NCBI GenBank assembly: GCA_028023455.1
Contig: JAQFVV010006238.1
Coordinates: 3,606,572-3,670,571 of the forward strand
DNA: 64,000 nucleotides
Source of the DNA: Epiperipatus broadwayi
Lineage: Eukaryota; Onychophora; Udeonychophora; Euonychophora; Peripatidae
Direction: 5' to 3'
Below, in pieces: positions 22,936 through 34,385 of the stretch (position 1 is the first letter of the stretch; each line of letters opens with the position of its first letter). Under the pieces are notes generated by a model. It ran no database searches, was not told the origin of the DNA, and saw only the letters and a program-made list of their open reading frames with translations. The position numbers and the translations under genes are program-made.

Positions 22936-23040
22936 ATGTCATCATCATCATCATTATCAACCATTATCAATCCACTGCAGGATGAAGGTCTCTCCAAGTT
23001 TAATCCATCTTCTCCGATCTTCAGCTTCTCTTCGCAGGCA
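22936..23040 (-). mobile_element. LINE-A 3' end, short
   Basis: The (ATC)n-tailed 3' terminus, matching 29950-30055 almost base for base and then diverging. A very short 5'-truncated insertion that looks young. The following 23041-23290 matches nothing else here. Confidence 0.8.
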
Positions 23041-24290
23041 CTGAGAAGAAAGACCATGGTGTTTCTTGATCTTAAACTCAGAGGTAAAAAGCCAATAAAC
23101 TCACCATGCTGGCTAATGCGTGTTGGTGAGCAGCCCATCCATGTTTGTATACTATATGAATAATCACATAGTAATAACAGCTGCAACGACAAGAACGTAT
23201 GGAGTGGACATTAGGAATTTGCCCTGCTCGGTTTGTTTAAGGCCTCCAATAGGAATCAAAGGATCTCCTTTCAGTTAATAGCAAACTCCTTTCTGCAGCC
23301 ATATATATGTATATTATTAAAAATGTGCAAGAATATATAGTTATGCTGTATATCTGTTTTATACAAAATCTGTATTAACATCATTACAATTAATCCAAAT
23401 GAACAAACTGTATTTAAAAGTAGATTTAATACAATAAATCATATCTAAATATTAAGAGAAGTTATAAAAAGGACCAATGAATATAAATTCCATTATGTTT
23501 TGGATTTGTATTAAGATAGATAGTTGTCTATCTCAATCTATAATTTATTTTAAAAATATAGTATTTGGTAATTGTGAATTAAGTGCAGGTTTCGTAAATT
23601 AGATTAGTTTTTTTTTTATTATATAGGTTTACATTATGTAAGCACACACACATCGATTAAGATCTGTGCTTAAAATAAAAATATCAATTTAAATTTAGTT
23701 TTAAAAAGATAAAAGAAACTAATTTATTTTAACTAAATATATTTAAAATCATTCTGTTTTAAAAGTTATGTTATAGGAACAAACCTTAATTAATTATTAA
23801 TTCCTAAAATTTTTCTCAATTAGCTTCTACTATATTCTAACATACAAAACGGGCATTTACAATTGAAATGCATTTGTATTTGAACTTTATTATATTGAAT
23901 TGTTAATAAACTTTTATTTATTGTTAGAATAGTTTACTGTTTATTTACTGTTGTCTGCTTAGCTAATTAGTATTTCTAAAGAATCTCCATATTCTGAGAT
24001 CTAGAAGCAATTTTAGGCATTATGAATAATGGGGTAGCTATGTAGGTGTTTATGCTTTGTATCCACACCAGTAAACTCTCATATTTTAGGCCATAGATCT
24101 AGTGGCGCTCTCTGCTGTTGGATACTGTTGTGCCTACTATCCATTGCAATATATTACAACAAAGTATTTGATTATAGGCATTTTTGCAGACATTAATGCT
24201 TTTAGAACATTATGATATTGTCACATTTTCAGGAGTATTTACAAAAATATAACAGCAGCAAAGTTGACATTAAGAAGGATTGCAATTTTA
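23041..24290. other. Spacer, nothing recognised
   Basis: AT-rich; no conserved frame. Confidence 0.5.
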
Positions 24291-24294
24291 CAGG

Positions 24295-25130
24295 AAGTAA
24301 AAGTAAGTGGATCTAGTTTAAGTCATCCACATTTTGCAGACGAGACGGTTGTTTTCATAAACAATGCTTTAGCGCTTCAGGAAATGTTGCAAGACTTATC
24401 AGATGAAGTAATGTTAATGGCTTTTCACAAAAGTAAAAAATAAATGATTGAAAGTAATGACCGGGAGGTTAAAAACTACAAATATCTTTGTCAAATTATT
24501 AATATGGTGGAAACAATGAATGAAATTACAGATTTGAACTTCAGGGGAATACCTTTAGTAGAAATAACATAATAGTAAAAGGAAATAAATGGTTTGAAAA
24601 GAAACATTTTTAGAGATGTGTTTACAAGTTTTATATTTAGATCTGAGACTTGGGTTGCTTAAATTGGATCCAAAGAGATTGTAGAAGATCTTGATTGACA
24701 TCAGATTTGAAATGGAAGGATGAAATGAGGTTTTATATTTAGATCTGAGACTTGGGTTGCTTAATAGAAAAGTAAAGCAGAAATTTTAGATAACACAATA
24801 AAGCCTAGAGAGACATATGTTGGGAACAACAAGGGGATATTGAAAGGAAAATACATGGTGAGAGAACATACAGATATCATTGATATTATTGAAAGAATTA
24901 AAAGACTAAAGTGGAGCTGGGATGAACATTTGTCTAGAAGAGATGATGATCGATAAATGATTAAAGTCTTAAATTGGATCCAAAGAGATTGTAGAAGATC
25001 TTGATTGACATCATATTTGAAATGGAAGGATGAAATGAGGTTTGTTGGAATGATGTAGAGAAAGTATGTCACAGGGAAACTGGATTGAACTTGGGGAAAC
25101 TTTTATGCTGCAAAGGATTGATAATATATG
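24295..25130 (+). mobile_element. LINE-A RT/C-terminal fragment with internal duplication
   Basis: Plus-strand, badly decayed. A DFAD(D)-like region lies near 24325-24355 (TTTGCAGACGAGACGG), followed by the LQEMLQDLS, YKYL.Q.IN and SETW-like parts and the GHI.RRDDD block near 24925-24955. The tract starting TTAAATTGGATCCAAAGAG and ending GATGAAATGAGG is present twice (about 24658-24729 and 24969-25040), and TTTTATATTTAGATCTGAG twice (24632 and 24731), so about 100 bp was duplicated within the copy. Confidence 0.75.
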
Positions 25131-25348
25131 ATAACGAAGATGATATTTTCATTACCAGCCATTTACAAATGAATATGATCTTTTTTGGCTTAAGAAGAAG
25201 AAGAAGAGAGATGGAAAAGACAATCAAATGGAAAGTTAGTGAGTTTGCAATAGTTGTAAAAATTCTTAAAATTCAAATATGTCCATATACATCATACATG
25301 TTTGTTTGATAATTCATCTTTTTTTTTGAAAGATTTTAATACCTTATT

Positions 25349-25410
25349 AAACCACTAAACATCACATGATCACTATCTCATACTAGTACATAATTGTTGC
25401 TAAACAAAGA
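25349..25410 (+). repeat. Repeat-H end fragment
   Basis: AAACCACTAAACATCACATG through ATAATTGTTGCTAAACAA matches 26632-26690 and immediately precedes LINE-B. Confidence 0.65.
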
Positions 25411-25895
25411 TGTGATGTGATTGATGTATTGTGGCTTTTCCTTAAACGAAGTCAAGAATATCTCAGCAGTTATGGCCAGATAAATCTGTTAGCTACTTTA
25501 TTTTCCATTTCCCACTCTAAATTTTCCCATATTCTGCACCATCCCATTTTCCGCAACATAATCTTTGTCAACTCTATAACCTTTATATCTAAAACCCCTT
25601 TATCTTTTCCCAAACCCAGCATAAAAAACAATAATTCACTTTCTGTATAATCACTTTTTTCATATTTATTCTTCCATAACTTCATTATATGTACCCTTTC
25701 TGTTTTCAAGCATTTACATTCAATTAACAAATGCTTAATATTTTCTATTCCTTCCTTACATAATTTACAAAATAAACCACCCATTTTTTTTCATTTACAT
25801 GTATATTCTCTTGTAGCTAAAGATCCCGTTTGAGCCTTAAATAATAAACTACTTTCCTTACTATTATCATATATTAACTCACACCTAATATTCTG

Positions 25896-25941
<46 letters not shown>

Positions 25942-26279
25942 CTTTTTGCTCTCCATACTATTTCTCCATCTCTCTAACTCCCTATTCTTTATTAATAAAT
26001 CTATTCTTTTTATCCCATTCCTTATTACTACAACACTCAACAATCCTCTTAACACAATCATCCCATCTTTTGTACAAATATACTGATATAAATTCTTTAT
26101 CCAAATCTTTTGCATAACGCATTACCTTTCTCACCCATCTTGTTACCTGCCCTTTACTCATAACCCAATTAAATACTATTTTAGCTATTGTTTTATTATC
26201 CATAAACTGCAATCTACCAAATATTTTCATTTTACTGCTTGCATCTCTCATACAAAACTCTCCATACAGTAGTGCCACC
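25411..26279 (-). mobile_element. LINE-B C-terminal part with (TA)n inside
   Basis: Minus-strand 3' part of a second LINE family. The order from 26278 is CMRDASSKMKIFGRLQFMDNK, then AKIVFNWVMSKGQVTRWVRKV, then (after a TA run at 25905-25937) the C-terminal zinc-like motif CKLCKEGIENIKHLLIEC and a conserved ...ENLEWEMENKVANRF end at about 25480. The tail is (TCACA)n-like, at 25411-25425. RT is missing. The Q-G-x-GWSSF/R-A-K block seen in the other copies and this Cys-His end place it among CR1/L2/R4-type LINEs; the clade is unresolved. Decayed by frameshifts. Confidence 0.75.
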
Positions 26280-26683
26280 CTGTGCCAACCAGAGGATGCC
26301 AGAAGACATGCATAAAATCCCTATCTAGTGCCTACTCATCCAATATCCCCAGACTTGTTTCTGGCTTGTGGCCTTCATCATTGAGGAGCTTTGGATCTGA
26401 GAGCACTGCACCTAGATCTTACGATCTAATGCAACCCTCCAGCAGCCACCTTCTAACTCTACTTAACTACAAAACTATGAGAATGAAATTGAAAACACAA
26501 TATTTTCAATCTAAGCTCAATAGCTTATATAGTCATATTAGTCTGAACTCAGTTCAGCACTCATGCATCTTGGTGTCCTTGGCTCTTTAACAACCATAGC
26601 CACCACTATCCTATTAGGCAGGATTGGTGTTAAACCACTAAACATCACATGATCACTATCTCATACTAGCACATAATTGTTAC
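26280..26683 (+). repeat. Repeat-H unit
   Basis: A ~400-bp non-coding unit starting with AGTGCCACCCTGTGCCAACC and ending with ...CACATGATCACTATCTCATACTAGCACATAATTG. Parts recur at 17143-17237, 25349-25410 and in the adjacent foldback. Function unknown. Confidence 0.6.
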
Positions 26684-26890
26684 TAAACAAGCCAAAACTC
26701 TCCATACAGTAGTGCCACCCTGTGCCAACCAGATTGATCAATGGATGCCAGAAGACTTGTTCCTAAAATCCCTATCTAGTGAATGAGTAGGCACTAGATA
26801 GGGATTTTATGCACAAGTGTTCTGGCATCCATTGATTACTCTGGTTAGCACAAGGTGGCACTATTGTATGAAGAGTTTTGCCTTGTTTAA
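26684..26890. repeat. Large foldback of repeat-H
   Basis: Inverted arms of roughly 97 bp (26684-26780 and 26791-26890) around a ~10-bp centre. The arms pair CTCCATACAGTAGTGCCACC with GGTGGCACTATTGTATGAAG, and AAAATCCCTATCTAGTG with CACTAGATAGGGATTTT. Probably two copies fused head to head. Confidence 0.75.
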
Positions 26891-27655
26891 TACCTTATTA
26901 ACTTGTGGCTTTTTAATGTATTCTCTTTTCACCCATAATCTTCCCATGAAAGCTGTTGTTAATATTATATTTCATTAGAGTGCCTGGTATACTTTTTATA
27001 ATGAAATGGTGGTTTGTCTTTTTCACAAAATCATGCTTGAGTTTACCATAAAATCATTTTTAAAGAAGTCTTAGTTTTCAGTTATTTCACATGTTCAATG
27101 AAGAGATGTTTTTTCAACAGTAGATTCTACATTACATGTCTGTCACATGACTTCAACTTACAGTCATATGATTTCAACTTACACATTGCTGTTTCACAGC
27201 TGAACTTTTTTTTCACCATGGTTATGACCTTATTAAGCTCTAGCATCTAGCATCTATTAGTTATTAAAACATACATTAAGTGGTATAGCTGTAATGAAAA
27301 AAAAATCAATATTCTTCTGTCCAGCAAGATGAAAAACATAAATTATTATTCTTATGATCTTGCTATTCTCTTTTTGGAATCTTAGAAATCATTCAAATTG
27401 AAATTTTCCATTGCCTTTAATGCACAATAAGAAGGTGTCCATGACTCATCATTAAATGTAACAACATAATTGTAACTAGCCAATTTCACTGCATATATTT
27501 TCATCACATGGTTAAATTGTATATTATAAAATTGGCAAGTTATAAGGATGTTGGAGTTGAATTAATTATTCTAAATGATTGTATTTAATAATAGATGTGT
27601 TAATCTTTAATTAAAGTTCATATATATTAAGAAAAATATATCAATATTCATTGTA
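26891..27655. other. Spacer, partly repeated at 47140-47500
   Basis: Shared strings such as GTTTACCATAAAA and TATGATCTTGCTATT occur in the same order in both places, so this is an old dispersed repeat. No coding potential was seen. Confidence 0.45.
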
Positions 27656-27659
27656 TCAA

Positions 27660-27830
27660 TAATTTCAATCTCTGTGATCAAGTTGCAATCTTTAGCGTCT
27701 ATATAAATATATTGGACTATAAATAAAGGTGGAATTCCACCTTTATTGTTAAAAGGAGGTTGCCTTGATCTATGTTGGGATTGTCTAAGTGCTGACTGAT
27801 TTCTAATGATTATATATATATATATATATG
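27660..27830 (+). repeat. Repeat-F copy 1
   Basis: Contains ATAAAGGTGGAATTCCACCTTTAT (a self-complementary block at about 27723-27746), then GTTAAAAGGAGGTTGCCTTG and a GTCTAAGTGCTGACTGATTTCTAATG end. Same family as 47495-47900 and 48885-49028. Confidence 0.65.
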
Positions 27831-28104
27831 GCTTAGAAATAATATGATAATTACTAGCCTAGTATGTTAATTAATAATAATTATTAAAATATTTATCTGG
27901 GGATGGTGGAGTCTTAGTTGTCAGCATGGGCAGTTTGAAAACTTTATAGATTAAACTACAATAATGTAACAACAATATGTAAAACTCAATTTAGTTGCTG
28001 TAAGTGTATTGTTAAGAATTTTTAATTTGTTAAATTTAGCAGAACATTGAAGACAAAAAAATATTCTATTTTTTTTTTTTTTGTGAATTAACAAGGACAA
28101 TATA

Positions 28105-28260
28105 ATCAGCATCATTATTTAATGATTCTCTTAAGGATGGAGGTATTCTAAGTTTAATCTAGTTTCATCAATCCATACTTTTTCTTTATCACATCATTAC
28201 AGAAAACTTGCTTATTTATTCATCTGACACATAATTTTTTCCTTGGTCTTTTAATTATTA
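28105..28260 (-). mobile_element. LINE-A 3' fragment, old
   Basis: A diverged minus-strand match to the LINE-A terminus: AGGATGGAGG..TAAGTTTAATC, then ATCACATCATTACAGAAAACTTGCTTATTTATTCATC. Confidence 0.55.
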
Positions 28261-28850
28261 GCATTCTGTACATTTATAAAACAAGAAAGGAATTTCTAAT
28301 TTTTGTAATCAGTTCGAATGATGGATCTCACCATCAAACTTATGATGCCTGATTCACAGAATTGCCATTAAACTATTTAAAAAATTAATCGTTTGCAGAG
28401 TCATGTAATATTTGCAAACCAGGAACAACAGATTGTGTCTTGAATGCCACTATGTGAAACCACATAGAGAAATTGAATGGTTAATGGCTCGGGAGGTCAT
28501 ATGATGTTAAAGTATCACTAGTATTGAATAAAGCTTAGGTCTTTGGAATATTTAGCTCTCAAGTTCATTTTCATTATTCTGACATCTTTAACCTATTTTC
28601 TTACACATATTCACATTTTTCATATACTATCTCGTCCTAGATCTATTTAAGACTATTTGTTTCATTTAAAATTTAATTTCTTTTTAGCCAAACTGCTGTT
28701 TAAATGGGAGCAAATGCATATGTTGTAATGGTAGTAGAACAGTTGTATAATACTAGTTACAGATGTTCTATATGTGTTGATAGATGGCAGTATAGTCTGT
28801 CTTGATAATAAGTGCGGCCAGTTTGAGACTTCAACTGTTCGATCATTACT
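28261..28850. other. Spacer between LINE-A pieces
   Basis: May be an insertion into a LINE-A copy, because a further LINE-A segment follows at 28852. No element was named inside it. Confidence 0.4.
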
Positions 28851-28851
28851 T

Positions 28852-28912
28852 CTAGTAACACATCCATCCCAACTCTATTTCAGTCTCTTAAATCTTTCCA
28901 TGAAAAATAAAT
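28852..28912 (-). mobile_element. LINE-A small fragment
   Basis: ACACATCCATCCCAACTC followed by TTCAGTCTCTTAAATC matches the GHIARR/KIKRLKWSW-encoding part of LINE-A (30185-30230). Confidence 0.5.
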
Positions 28913-29494
28913 TATATACCGTATACTTACAGTAGCAATTCCAAAAATGCTTGGTTTGAGACCGGATCTTCACCTTTAAGCAATTATCTTTACGTGAATT
29001 ATGGATTTTTCTAATAATGAATGGATATATTGACAAAGCAACATTACTATTATGATATATTAGGAACATTATAGTATTAGATCGATAAAAAGTGACAAAA
29101 TGAAAAAAGAATTATATTATTTTAAATTATATGTGTATTTCTTACTTACAATGGAAGATAAATATATATTTAAAAAAATATATCTATTGTATGGGTGATA
29201 TTTTTATGTTATGACATTACTTTTGTGAATTTGGATAATAAAGAACTCTGTTTTATCAAATACCATCTCTTTTCTCCCATCTTAAAATGTTTTTCTAACT
29301 AGCAATACGATCTTTTGATCTTTATAATTTATTAGATATGTACAGACAGAAAGCTATAAATAGAATGATATTTCTTAAAAAAGGCACTCTGAGTATTTCT
29401 TAAATTCACGTGTTCAAACATCTATTACTAAAAAGCCATTAAAGTAGCTCTATGATAGCAAATGAAATAACCAATTGTTGCTCTGAAGGTCATC
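28913..29494. other. Spacer, nothing recognised
   Basis: AT-rich; no supportable gene or repeat. Confidence 0.5.
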
Positions 29495-29585
29495 TGATAT
29501 TCGGGAGTCAGAAGTAATATTGAGCTGCAATCCATAAGTTTTTGGCTCTCAAGTGCACCACTCCACTAAACCATGCAGAACATTG
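29495..29585 (-). mobile_element. tRNA-derived SINE, family 3
   Basis: On the minus strand, TGGTTTAGTGGAGTGGTGCA is a strong A-box-like tRNA head. GGATTGCAGCTCAATATTAC follows. The same pattern occurs at 49095-49190. Confidence 0.55.
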
Positions 29586-29955
29586 CAGGAAATTGTCATT
29601 GATTAGCCATTATTGATTATTGTATATATTTATCATGCATAGTATTAATTGAGATTAATGATTAGTACAGTAAAAAGAAAAGAAAAAGAAGCTAGTTGTA
29701 AGCAAATATCTTTTTAATATTTCCGACATTGACACATTCCAAGTGTTGAGAATTTATATATTTTTAAAATTTTGATTGGTTTACTCTTACAACTGTTATA
29801 ATTTATAATGGCTAACCGAACTTCAAAAGAGATTAAGAAACTTAATTTTTTATAATGTTAATGGTGATAATTTATCACGTGCATGCTGTAAATACAAAAT
29901 TTTATACTTTAATAAATTATTAAAATATGTCATTGTTTTTAATAATTATTTCGAT
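29586..29955. other. Spacer, nothing recognised
   Basis: AT-rich; A/G-rich run near 29670-29690. Confidence 0.5.
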
Positions 29956-29956
29956 A

Positions 29957-31590
29957 AATCATCATCATCATCATTGTCAACCATTATCAATCCACTGCAG
30001 GATGAAGGTCTCTCCAAGTTTAATCCATCTTCTCCGATCTTCAGCTTCTCTTCTCCACATCACCCCTGCACACTTTCTTATTTCATCCATCCATCTCACA
30101 CGTGGTCTCTTTCTGGGTCTTTTACAATCTCTTGGAATCCAGTTTAAAATTTCAATTGTCCATCTATTATCATCTCTTCTAGCAATATGTCCAGCCCAAC
30201 TCCACTTCAATCTTTTAATTTTTTCAATGAGGTTAGTAACACCCGTTTGTTCTCTTACCCATACATTGCGTTTTCGATCTCTTCTTGTTATTCCCAACAT
30301 ACATCTCTCCATACTTCTTTGAGTGGTCTGAAATCTCTGTATTGCTCTTCTATTAAGTGTCCAAGTCTCAGATCCATAAGTAAGAACTGGTAAAACACAT
30401 TTATTAAAAACCTTCCTTTTCAAACACATAGGCATATTTCCTTTTAGTATCAAGTTATTTCTACCAAAAGCACTCCAACCAAGTTTAATTCGATGATTAA
30501 TTTCTTCCATTATGTTTCCATCTGTATTAATAATCTGACCAAGGTATTTGTAACTGTTAACTTCTTCTAATTCATCATAATCAATCTTTATTTTCATATT
30601 TTGAGCAAATCGATTAAACATTACTTTAGTCTTTTTAACATTTATCTTTAGTCCTACTTTCCTACTTTCATTTGATAATTCCTGCAACATATCCTGCAGC
30701 TCTGAAGCATTATTTGCAAAAACAACTGCATCATCTGCGAAATCTAAATGACTTAAATAATCTCCATTTACTTTCACTCCTTTAGTTTACCATTTTAATC
30801 CACAAAATACTTCTTGCAGCACTGCTGTAAAAAGTTTTGGAGATATGGAGTCACCTTGTCTTATACCTTCCTTTCTCAATGTTGACTTTCCCAGTATCAT
30901 TATGTAATCTAATTGTTGCTGTTGCATTTTTATAAATATTCTTCAAAATATGACAATATCCTGGATCTATACCTTGATGATCCAATGCTTTAATCACTGA
31001 AGAAATGTTTATAGAATCAAATGCCTTTTCATAATCTACAAATCCAAAACATAATGACAACTCATATTCATTTGACCTTTCTATAACTTCTCTCAACACC
31101 TGGATATGATCTACTGTACTAAAACCACTTTTAAATCCAGCTTGTTCTCTTGGTTGGTGGAAATCCAATGTTCTCTGTAGACGAGTTGTAATTATCTTGG
31201 TAAAAATTTTATATAAAACTGATAAAAGGCTAATAGGTCTGTAATTTCTAATATTTTCTTTATCACCTTTTTTAAATATTAATATTATTACTGCATTCTT
31301 CCAATCATCCGGTACATCTTTATCATTTAGACATTTGGTATATAACTTTGCTAAAATTTTTTATATTTCTTCTCCTGCTTCTTTTAATATATCAATTATA
31401 ATTCCATCATTACCTGGAGCCTTTCCCTTCTTCATACATTTAATTGCGTGTCTCACTTCTTCATTTAAAATTCTGGGCAATTCGGAAGATGGAATAGATA
31501 TAGGAGGTATTTGTTCTTTATTACTATATAATTCTTGATAAAAATCTTCTACCAATTTCATGATGTCATCTCTCATTTTAGTAATATATA
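29957..31590 (-). mobile_element. LINE-A, best copy: reverse transcriptase and C-terminus
   Basis: Minus-strand RTE-like LINE, 5'-truncated near 31590. Frames from 31576, 31168 and 30777 together give, in order: NEEVRHAIKCMKKGKAPGND, the NYRPISLLSVLYKI block, REQAGFKSGFSTVDHI, the palm motif FGFVDYEKAFDSIN, a KGRYK / RQGDSISPKLF region, then DFADD (residues 12-16 of the 266-codon frame 30777-29977), VNSYKYLGQIIN, the GSETWTLNRR block, GHIARRDDNRWT, and the basic KRPRKRPRVRWMDEIRK tail. Lesions: a frameshift near 30851, a stop after 30777 and a break near 31360. The 3' end carries an (ATC)n tail at 29957-29970. It needs an upstream APE nuclease that is absent here. Related fragments are scattered through the window. 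Confidence 0.9.
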
Positions 31591-31799
31591 GAGAAAACTA
31601 ATAATACATACTGTATTAATAATTTTTATTAGTTATTCATTAGACTAGAGATTATCCACTTAATTAATGAATAACACTTTCAATTTAAGAAATAATACTG
31701 TTTAAAAATTTGCAACATCTTATAATAAATGTGGTGATAGAGTTGAAGAACATTACATATGTAACATGTTAAATGATACTAAAATGTTAAATGATACAT

Positions 31800-32016
31800 G
31801 AAATAAGAGATGATAATAGATAGACAATTGAAATCTTAAACTGGATTAGGAGAGATTGTAAAAGAGCCAGAAAGAGATCACATGGGAGATGAATAGATGA
31901 AATAAAGTGTGCAGGGATGATGTGGAGAAGAGAGGCTAGAGATCGGAGATGGATTGAACTTGGAGAGACCTTCATCATACAATGGATTGATAATGGTTGA
32001 CCATGATGATGATGAA
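31800..32016 (+). mobile_element. LINE-A 3' end, plus strand
   Basis: AATCTTAAACTGGATTAGGA through GGATTGATAATGGTTGACCA, then (GATGAT)n. Close to the consensus; a very short 5'-truncated insertion. Confidence 0.85.
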
Positions 32017-32134
32017 AAATTTAGAGACTTTTAGAGAACTTAAAAATAATATTGAAAAACCATATCATTATGGAGTAACTTTTTTTCCACTTTCTTTTGG
32101 TTCTTAAATATACATGGTAATGTATATTTGTATT

Positions 32135-32595
32135 TATATATTGGACTATTTCCATCAGCTAATATTAAGTATTGAATTCTTTAGAAAAAAAAACAAAACA
32201 AGTTTATTTAATTTTTTTTCAATTACATTCAATTGTTAGTAATAGCACACAGGTTAGTATATGCACAGTGATTCGAGAGGTAGTATTCTCCTCTCTTCTT
32301 AAGGTTTTGCTGGCTTAATCTAGCATGCAAATCGAACCTGGACCCTTAGATTCTTGAATATTGAATTTTAAGGGTAAAATTCTAACCAGCGGAACCATCC
32401 TGGTAAAAGACAAGACATTTCCAGCAATACGTGAATAAGGGAATAGAATAATACCACTTGAACGTTGTACTTATAATAATCCTAACAGTTGAATGTAATT
32501 GGAAATTGTAAATAAAGTTAATGTTTTCTAAAGACATTCAATACTTAATATTAGATGATGGAAACAGTCCTATATATAAATAAAACTAAAACATC
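32135..32595. repeat. Foldback element copy 2, with a SINE inside
   Basis: Inverted arms at about 32143-32195 (ATTGGACTATTTCCATCA) and 32520-32590 (its complement) match the foldback at 8391-8530. About 310 bp separate them, most of it a SINE-like sequence. Confidence 0.65.
32235..32415 (-). mobile_element. tRNA-derived SINE nested in foldback
   Basis: On the minus strand, GGATGGTTCCGCTGGTTAGA (A-box region) is followed by CCAGGTTCGATTTG (B-box region, one mismatch to consensus) about 50 nt later, as in a tRNA. It lies wholly inside the foldback element. Confidence 0.65.
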
Positions 32596-32599
32596 ATCA

Positions 32600-34185
32600 C
32601 AAATCTTTAGGAAAAACAGTGATATTTATATTTTATCTTTTTTTTCATTACACTTTTTTTTTTATTACTTTGAATCTGTATTACACTTCTTATCTCGTTT
32701 AAAATCTAAATAAGATTATTAGAAATTCATAAAAATATGAAAATTTAATTGGTTTAATTTGTAGATGTAATATATATATAACAATCTCTTCCTTTTTTTT
32801 TTTTTGTATTTTCTTTCTTGCTATTATTTATTTTAATTGTATTATTTTTTGTTTTATTTCTTGTATACCCTATCTAAAAGCTAAATGAGAATATTAGGGT
32901 TATTTATTTAAATAATCAAAAAAATGTAAATACTGTATAAATACGTACAATTTATTTAATCATGTATTATGTTTTATGATATTAAAACTTTTTTTTCTTT
33001 CTTATTATTGATATGTACTGTTCTGTAATGAATAATAATAAAAAGATTAATTATTAAAAAAAGACATAATTGAATACTCATTAGCCAATATTAATATTGG
33101 ATTGCTAATTGGTTTTTAGCTATGGATATCTCAAAATGTTTAAAGAGAATATAGAAAAAAAAAAAGATTTATTTATTTATGCGAGTCCATTAAAGTTTAG
33201 CATGTTAATTTATGTATTCACGTAATATAATATTTATTTTAAAATATAAATTATTTTAGTAGGATAACTTTCCTTTGTAATGGGATGTGATGTGAGGTGA
33301 GTTCTCCTGTATGCTATTGCCATCTTATGGCGGTAAAATGAAATAGAAATATTATTTTTAAGTTAATTAGAATATATCTGCCAGTTTAAATTTATTCTAT
33401 TTAAAAATCAGCTACATATATATTTTCATAAATTGGAAGTCATTTTAAATTAAAATGTAAATAGAATTTTTTTTTTAAGCGTTAAAAGCAAAAAAAAAGA
33501 TTAATGTAATTATTAATTTATTTATTTTTTATTTCCGTTTAAACTTTGATAAAATTCTATTTTAAAAATTTTAACTAATAAACCTGTTTTGAAAACCGTC
33601 GAGATTTTTCGATTCCGTTAATAATCATATTAATGTGTGTGTGTGTGTTTTTTTAAAAATAAAAATAAACCAATAAAATTAAAAATGATAAATATTTCCT
33701 TTGGATATGATTAGAAGAAATAAATTTATCACTCAATTCATATTTTGATTTCATTTTCGTATAATTAATATTTTGTTTACTTTATTTAAAGTAAAGGGTC
33801 TGCGCATTTTATCAATAAAATCAATTTCTTTCATATACTCTATATTGACTCAAGTTGTTTATTTTCCTCCTAAGCTGGCTTATATTGATTTTTTATATAT
33901 ATAAAAATCATTTATTTGAATATTGTATTATGCTTTCAAATAGAGTACATTCTTTTATATCATTTTAAGGGTGTTTTTTTTCTTCCCTTCAACAACTAAA
34001 TTGTGTATCATCTGTTAAAAATTACTTATTTAAATTAGTTTTTTTAAAAACAAAACAAAACAAAAACAAATTAATTTATGTAAATGTTTTAAAGTTTTAC
34101 ATTGTGAATTATATCGTCTTTTAATGCGATAATAATTTTTACTAATATGACTAATGAAATCATTTCTCTTATGCATTTTATATGT
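32600..34185. other. Spacer, microsatellite-poor AT-rich
   Basis: T-rich runs; a short (GT)n at 33633-33648. No gene or element was recognised. Confidence 0.5.
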
Positions 34186-34189
34186 GTAC

Positions 34190-34385
34190 CGTCTATACTA
34201 AACTTTGGATAGGTGTATGGAGCTTGATTGCTGGAGTTCAAGTCCCTTATAATTACATTATGTACTTTATATAATCAATATTTGCAAATAGCTTAAAATT
34301 TTGATTGTTAAATAGTTTTCCCCAGAGCTTCTAAAACCATTAGAATCTCTGAGGAAAACTGTTGAATAGAGAAAACTAAGAAAAA
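34190..34385 (+). mobile_element. Probable tRNA-derived SINE
   Basis: GGAGTTCAAGTCCC at about 34234-34247 is a near-consensus B-box, with tRNA-like sequence upstream. It is followed by a small dyad, TTTTCCCCAGAG / CTCTGAGGAAAA (34314-34360). Confidence 0.5.
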
